Positions 61,728-64,000 of a stretch of 64,000 bases of DNA are shown in pieces. Position 1 is the first letter of the stretch; each line of letters begins with the position of its first letter. The position numbers were made by a program, and so were the translations under genes. Below the pieces are notes generated by a model. That model had not been told where the DNA came from. It worked only from the letters and a program-made list of their open reading frames with translations, and made no database searches. Source of the DNA: JAEINY01 sp942490535 (GTDB lineage: Bacteria > Bacteroidota > Bacteroidia > Bacteroidales > Marinilabiliaceae); the NCBI GenBank assembly GCA_942490535.1, contig CALNXQ010000008.1:558001-622000 (forward strand). The letters are read 5' to 3'.

Positions 61728-61786
61728 ATATACTCAAATAAACCACTCCTGCCATATAACACGATTTTGTGCGGTGGCACCCGGCA

Positions 61787-62062
61787 TTTTTCAAAAAGTT
61801 AAGGCATCGTCAGAGGCCAAACGCTTTCCCTGAAAAAAAATGAAGCATTGACCAGGGACATTGTGCTCCCTTTAAAAAAATCGGGGCATTGTCTCCGTAC
61901 AATAAGCCGTCGGTCAGGCCAGAATGTACATAGACCATGTCGATCCGCTCTTTTTTTGAAAAAAAGTGTCATCGACCTGGTTGATGGGATAACTTTTCGA
62001 AAAACTAGGCTTTCGACCGCGTCGCCCGTCCTTTTTTTTGAAAAAGGGAGCCATTGGTCATG
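61787..62062. repeat. Six degenerate copies of a TTTTTGAAAAA-N-CATYGNCC unit
   Basis: Units begin near 61787, 61825, 61867, 61949, 61993 and 62030. Each has a T-run, a G or T and an A-run, followed by a GCATTGACC/TCATCGACC-like block (for example GAAAAAAAATGAAGCATTGA and GAAAAAAAGTGTCATCGACC). A 119-codon frame over this area is not a credible protein. The remaining bases to 62267 show nothing. Confidence 0.55.
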
Positions 62063-62267
62063 TGCATCGAAAAATTTCCAATCTTATTTTCAGTTCATCC
62101 ACCCCATACACCAATTCATACCCCAATTATATTCCTTCGTAATCATATACTCGTTCTCACTCCCTCCTACTTCTATTTTTGTATCATCAATGATTGACTT
62201 GAGATGAGTTGTATCTATCATCAACAGCAGTCAATCGGCAATTTTAACTCAATAAATATAGCATATC

Positions 62268-63077
62268 ATGCACCTGACTAAGTCACTTTTGATACTGGTT
62301 CTATCGTTACTCACCATGCCCTTTTCATCATGTGATGAAGTCATTGAATACAGTCCTTATCAAAACATCGTAAAAGATAAATGGCACGGCCAGAATACAG
62401 CCAATATCAAAATACTTAACGGGCGATCCGAAGAGGAATTCAAACCCTTTAAAATAGCATTGATAGCCGATAGTCACACCTATTATGACGATTTGAAACA
62501 GCAAGTTAACTACATCAACACGCGCCAGGACATTGATTTTGTGATACACCTGGGTGACATCACCCTGAGTGCCATCAACCGTGAATTTAACTGGTTCAGT
62601 GACATCATCAACGAAATAAATGTGCCGGTTATTACACTGATTGGCAATCACGACTGCCTGGCCAATGGATATGAAATCTACAAAGAGATGTTTGGCCCTT
62701 CCAACTTTGAGTTCGCTTATAACGGTGTCAAATTTGTCATGCTCGATGATGTAGTGTGGGAAAAACACGTAGAAGATCCCGATTTTGAATGGTTCACCAA
62801 GGCCATCACCAACGACAACCATTACAGGCATGTCATACCCTTTGCACACATTCCACCATGGGACGACCAATTCAGCTACGGCAATGAATTATTCTACAAT
62901 TACCTGTTAGAACAGCAAGATATCTCCCTGTCGGTACACGGGCATGGCCATTCTTACAATGTACGAAGACCCTACGGAGCCGTTAATTACCTGTCGGTGC
63001 CCAGCTGTAACCGCGATCAATTGGTAATCCTGGATATTCAAGCGGATACCCTCTCTTTTGAGAACGTCGCCTACTAA
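62268..63077 (+). CDS. Calcineurin-like metallophosphoesterase lipoprotein
   Basis: 269 residues, lipobox FSSC (Cys22). Two-metal phosphoesterase motifs in order: IADSH (Asp68, His70), HLGD (Asp97), IGNHDC (Asn127, His128), FAHIPPWD and VHGHGHSY. These give phosphomonoesterase or phosphodiesterase activity on an extracytoplasmic substrate. The last 30 residues form the typical closing beta-strands. Followed 77 bp later by a predicted outer-membrane protein gene, likely in one unit. Substrate unknown. Confidence 0.88.
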   Translation: MHLTKSLLILVLSLLTMPFSSCDEVIEYSPYQNIVKDKWHGQNTANIKILNGRSEEEFKPFKIALIADSHTYYDDLKQQVNYINTRQDIDFVIHLGDITLSAINREFNWFSDIINEINVPVITLIGNHDCLANGYEIYKEMFGPSNFEFAYNGVKFVMLDDVVWEKHVEDPDFEWFTKAITNDNHYRHVIPFAHIPPWDDQFSYGNELFYNYLLEQQDISLSVHGHGHSYNVRRPYGAVNYLSVPSCNRDQLVILDIQADTLSFENVAY

Positions 63078-63154
63078 AAAATACAATCGCATAACAAACT
63101 AGTTCGGTGTATGGATATTTCCACACACCCGATCATCTATTATCTGCTTCAAAC

Positions 63155-63823
63155 ATGCAAAAAAGCTTTCTGCTCTGCTTCATAAGTATCTTATTGGTCT
63201 TTCCATCGAAAGGATGGGCACAGGCCAATCCCTTACCATCCAACGATCGATCCCCCTTTTTTACAGATGTTTACCGCGAACGCACTACGGTTATCAAAAA
63301 CGATACCGTCACTTATAAAGCCCGATGGTTTCTGCCCGATCAATACAAAGTGCAATATGCGGGCGGCATAGGATTCATGTCTGTCGGATTTGGTTATCAG
63401 CTGCTGCCCCGTTACTCGCCATCCTTATATTATGGGTATTTAAGTGAATCTTTTGGAGGCAGTATCAACCGGGTACACACCGTATCCCTGAAAAACACGT
63501 TTCTCCTCACCCGCCAACCGCTTTGGGGATGTCTGAATCCAACAGCCGGTATTTCGGTCAACTGGGGGCACACTAACAATACCTTTGATCAATTGCCCGA
63601 GCACTACCCCGAGAAATACTACTTTCAGAATAAAATACACTTTGCGCCGTTTATAGGAGGAGAAGTAATATTGAATCTTCCAAAATCGGCCTTTGAAGCC
63701 TGTGGCATCTATGCCGAAGTATCCGCACTGGATGCCTATATACTGGAGTGTATCCGCACCAGTTATGTGAAACCCCATATGATTCTTTCGGTGGCGGTGG
63801 GGGTGACGTTTTACCTCAGATAA
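63155..63823 (+). CDS. Predicted outer-membrane protein of unknown family
   Basis: 222 residues from MQKSFLLCFISILLVFPSKG, a clear signal peptide; an upstream in-frame Met at 63107 would put 16 polar residues before it. The mature part is rich in alternating aromatic/hydrophobic beta-strands (YAGGIGFMSVGFGYQLLPR, PSLYYGYLSESFGG, VSLKNTFLL, PHMILSVAVGVTFYLR), ending in a C-terminal aromatic-containing strand as in outer-membrane beta-barrels. I do not recognise the family. Probably cotranscribed with the phosphoesterase. Confidence 0.65.
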   Translation: MQKSFLLCFISILLVFPSKGWAQANPLPSNDRSPFFTDVYRERTTVIKNDTVTYKARWFLPDQYKVQYAGGIGFMSVGFGYQLLPRYSPSLYYGYLSESFGGSINRVHTVSLKNTFLLTRQPLWGCLNPTAGISVNWGHTNNTFDQLPEHYPEKYYFQNKIHFAPFIGGEVILNLPKSAFEACGIYAEVSALDAYILECIRTSYVKPHMILSVAVGVTFYLR

Positions 63824-63862
63824 TTACAATTTCATCTATGCATGTAATGGGTTTATGTAATC

Positions 63863-64000
63863 CTAAAAACTCCTTTTAAACGATACAAATGGCATAATTG
63901 GAAACATCACCAGTTGTTTGAACTGAGCCTTTTCATCCCGATAAATAATATAAGGATTCATCCGGTTATACACATTAATAAGACCCAACGACCAGGTACG
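63863..64000 (-). CDS. TonB-dependent receptor, C-terminal end only (cut by window)
   Basis: The last 45 codons of a minus-strand gene entering from the right edge, ending in TAG at 63863-63865. The residues LGLINVYNRMNPYIIYRDE, then QLVMFPIMPFVSFKRSF, are typical of the last two barrel strands and closing Phe of Bacteroidota TonB-dependent receptors (the LYNVYNRKNPY/FPIIPS type). Convergent with the outer-membrane protein gene, 39 bp between stops. Confidence 0.8.
   Translation of the reverse strand, partial: RTWSLGLINVYNRMNPYIIYRDEKAQFKQLVMFPIMPFVSFKRSF

Noticed and set aside
61848..62207. 119-codon plus-strand frame
   Set aside because: Composition follows the T-run/A-run units; hydrophobic and basic residues are scattered with no domain pattern.

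Overview
The window comes from a member of the Bacteroidota, most likely a Bacteroidales/Marinilabiliales-type marine or anaerobic heterotroph. The evidence is a SusC/SusD pair behind an ECF sigma/FecR module, PKD-like and DUF4843 lipoproteins, a TlpA-like thioredoxin, periplasmic Gfo/Idh/MocA and DUF1080 enzymes, a cysteate synthase-type enzyme, and several -7 boxes of the Bacteroidota form TAnnTTTG. I cannot name the genus. I saw no rRNA, tRNA, transposase or CRISPR array.

Layout: 1-2.2 kb is the end of a Wzc-like tyrosine autokinase. 2.2-5.0 kb is a mosaic of intergenic repeats, including two 485-bp near-identical direct repeats flanking a META/DUF4377 lipoprotein gene. 5.1-9.1 kb holds a cysteate synthase-like gene, a degenerate repeat field and an S1 sulfatase. 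9.4-20.7 kb, all minus strand, is a glycoside oxidation cluster: three Gfo/Idh/MocA oxidoreductases, a DoxX membrane protein, a HEAT plus double DUF1080 protein, and a large membrane-spanning LamG/winged-helix regulator upstream. 21-32.8 kb, minus strand, is a SusCD uptake locus with sigma/anti-sigma control and no glycoside hydrolase. 32.9-42.3 kb is core metabolism: acyl-CoA dehydrogenase with ETF alpha and beta, MsrB, an MsbA-like ABC exporter and adenylosuccinate lyase.

The most interesting part is 42.6-54.0 kb. A run of small genes (48.69-50.11 kb) encodes at least six related RiPP precursors with a GA-type leader cleavage motif. They are followed in the same direction by a radical SAM/SPASM maturase, a C39-peptidase ABC exporter and an outer-membrane beta-barrel protein. 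Next to it (50.9-54.0 kb) lies a small set of genes: a LuxI/FeeM-like acyltransferase, a PAS-LuxR regulator, a ThiF/E1-like enzyme and a degenerate P-loop protein. Three of these genes share a promoter design: a palindromic operator ACTACCC-N4-GGGTAGT exactly 21 bp upstream of a TAnnTTTG-like box, and two of the three have a second operator exactly 38 bp further upstream. This looks like an undescribed signal-responsive regulon attached to a peptide natural-product locus.

54.2-60.7 kb is housekeeping: a CysZ/EI24 membrane protein, ProC, DgkA-type kinase, and a methylmalonyl-CoA transcarboxylase/decarboxylase-like operon. 60.7-64.0 kb holds a Rnk-like gene behind a terminator-bearing leader, a second degenerate repeat field, a calcineurin-like lipoprotein, a predicted outer-membrane protein and the 3' end of a TonB-dependent receptor running off the right edge.
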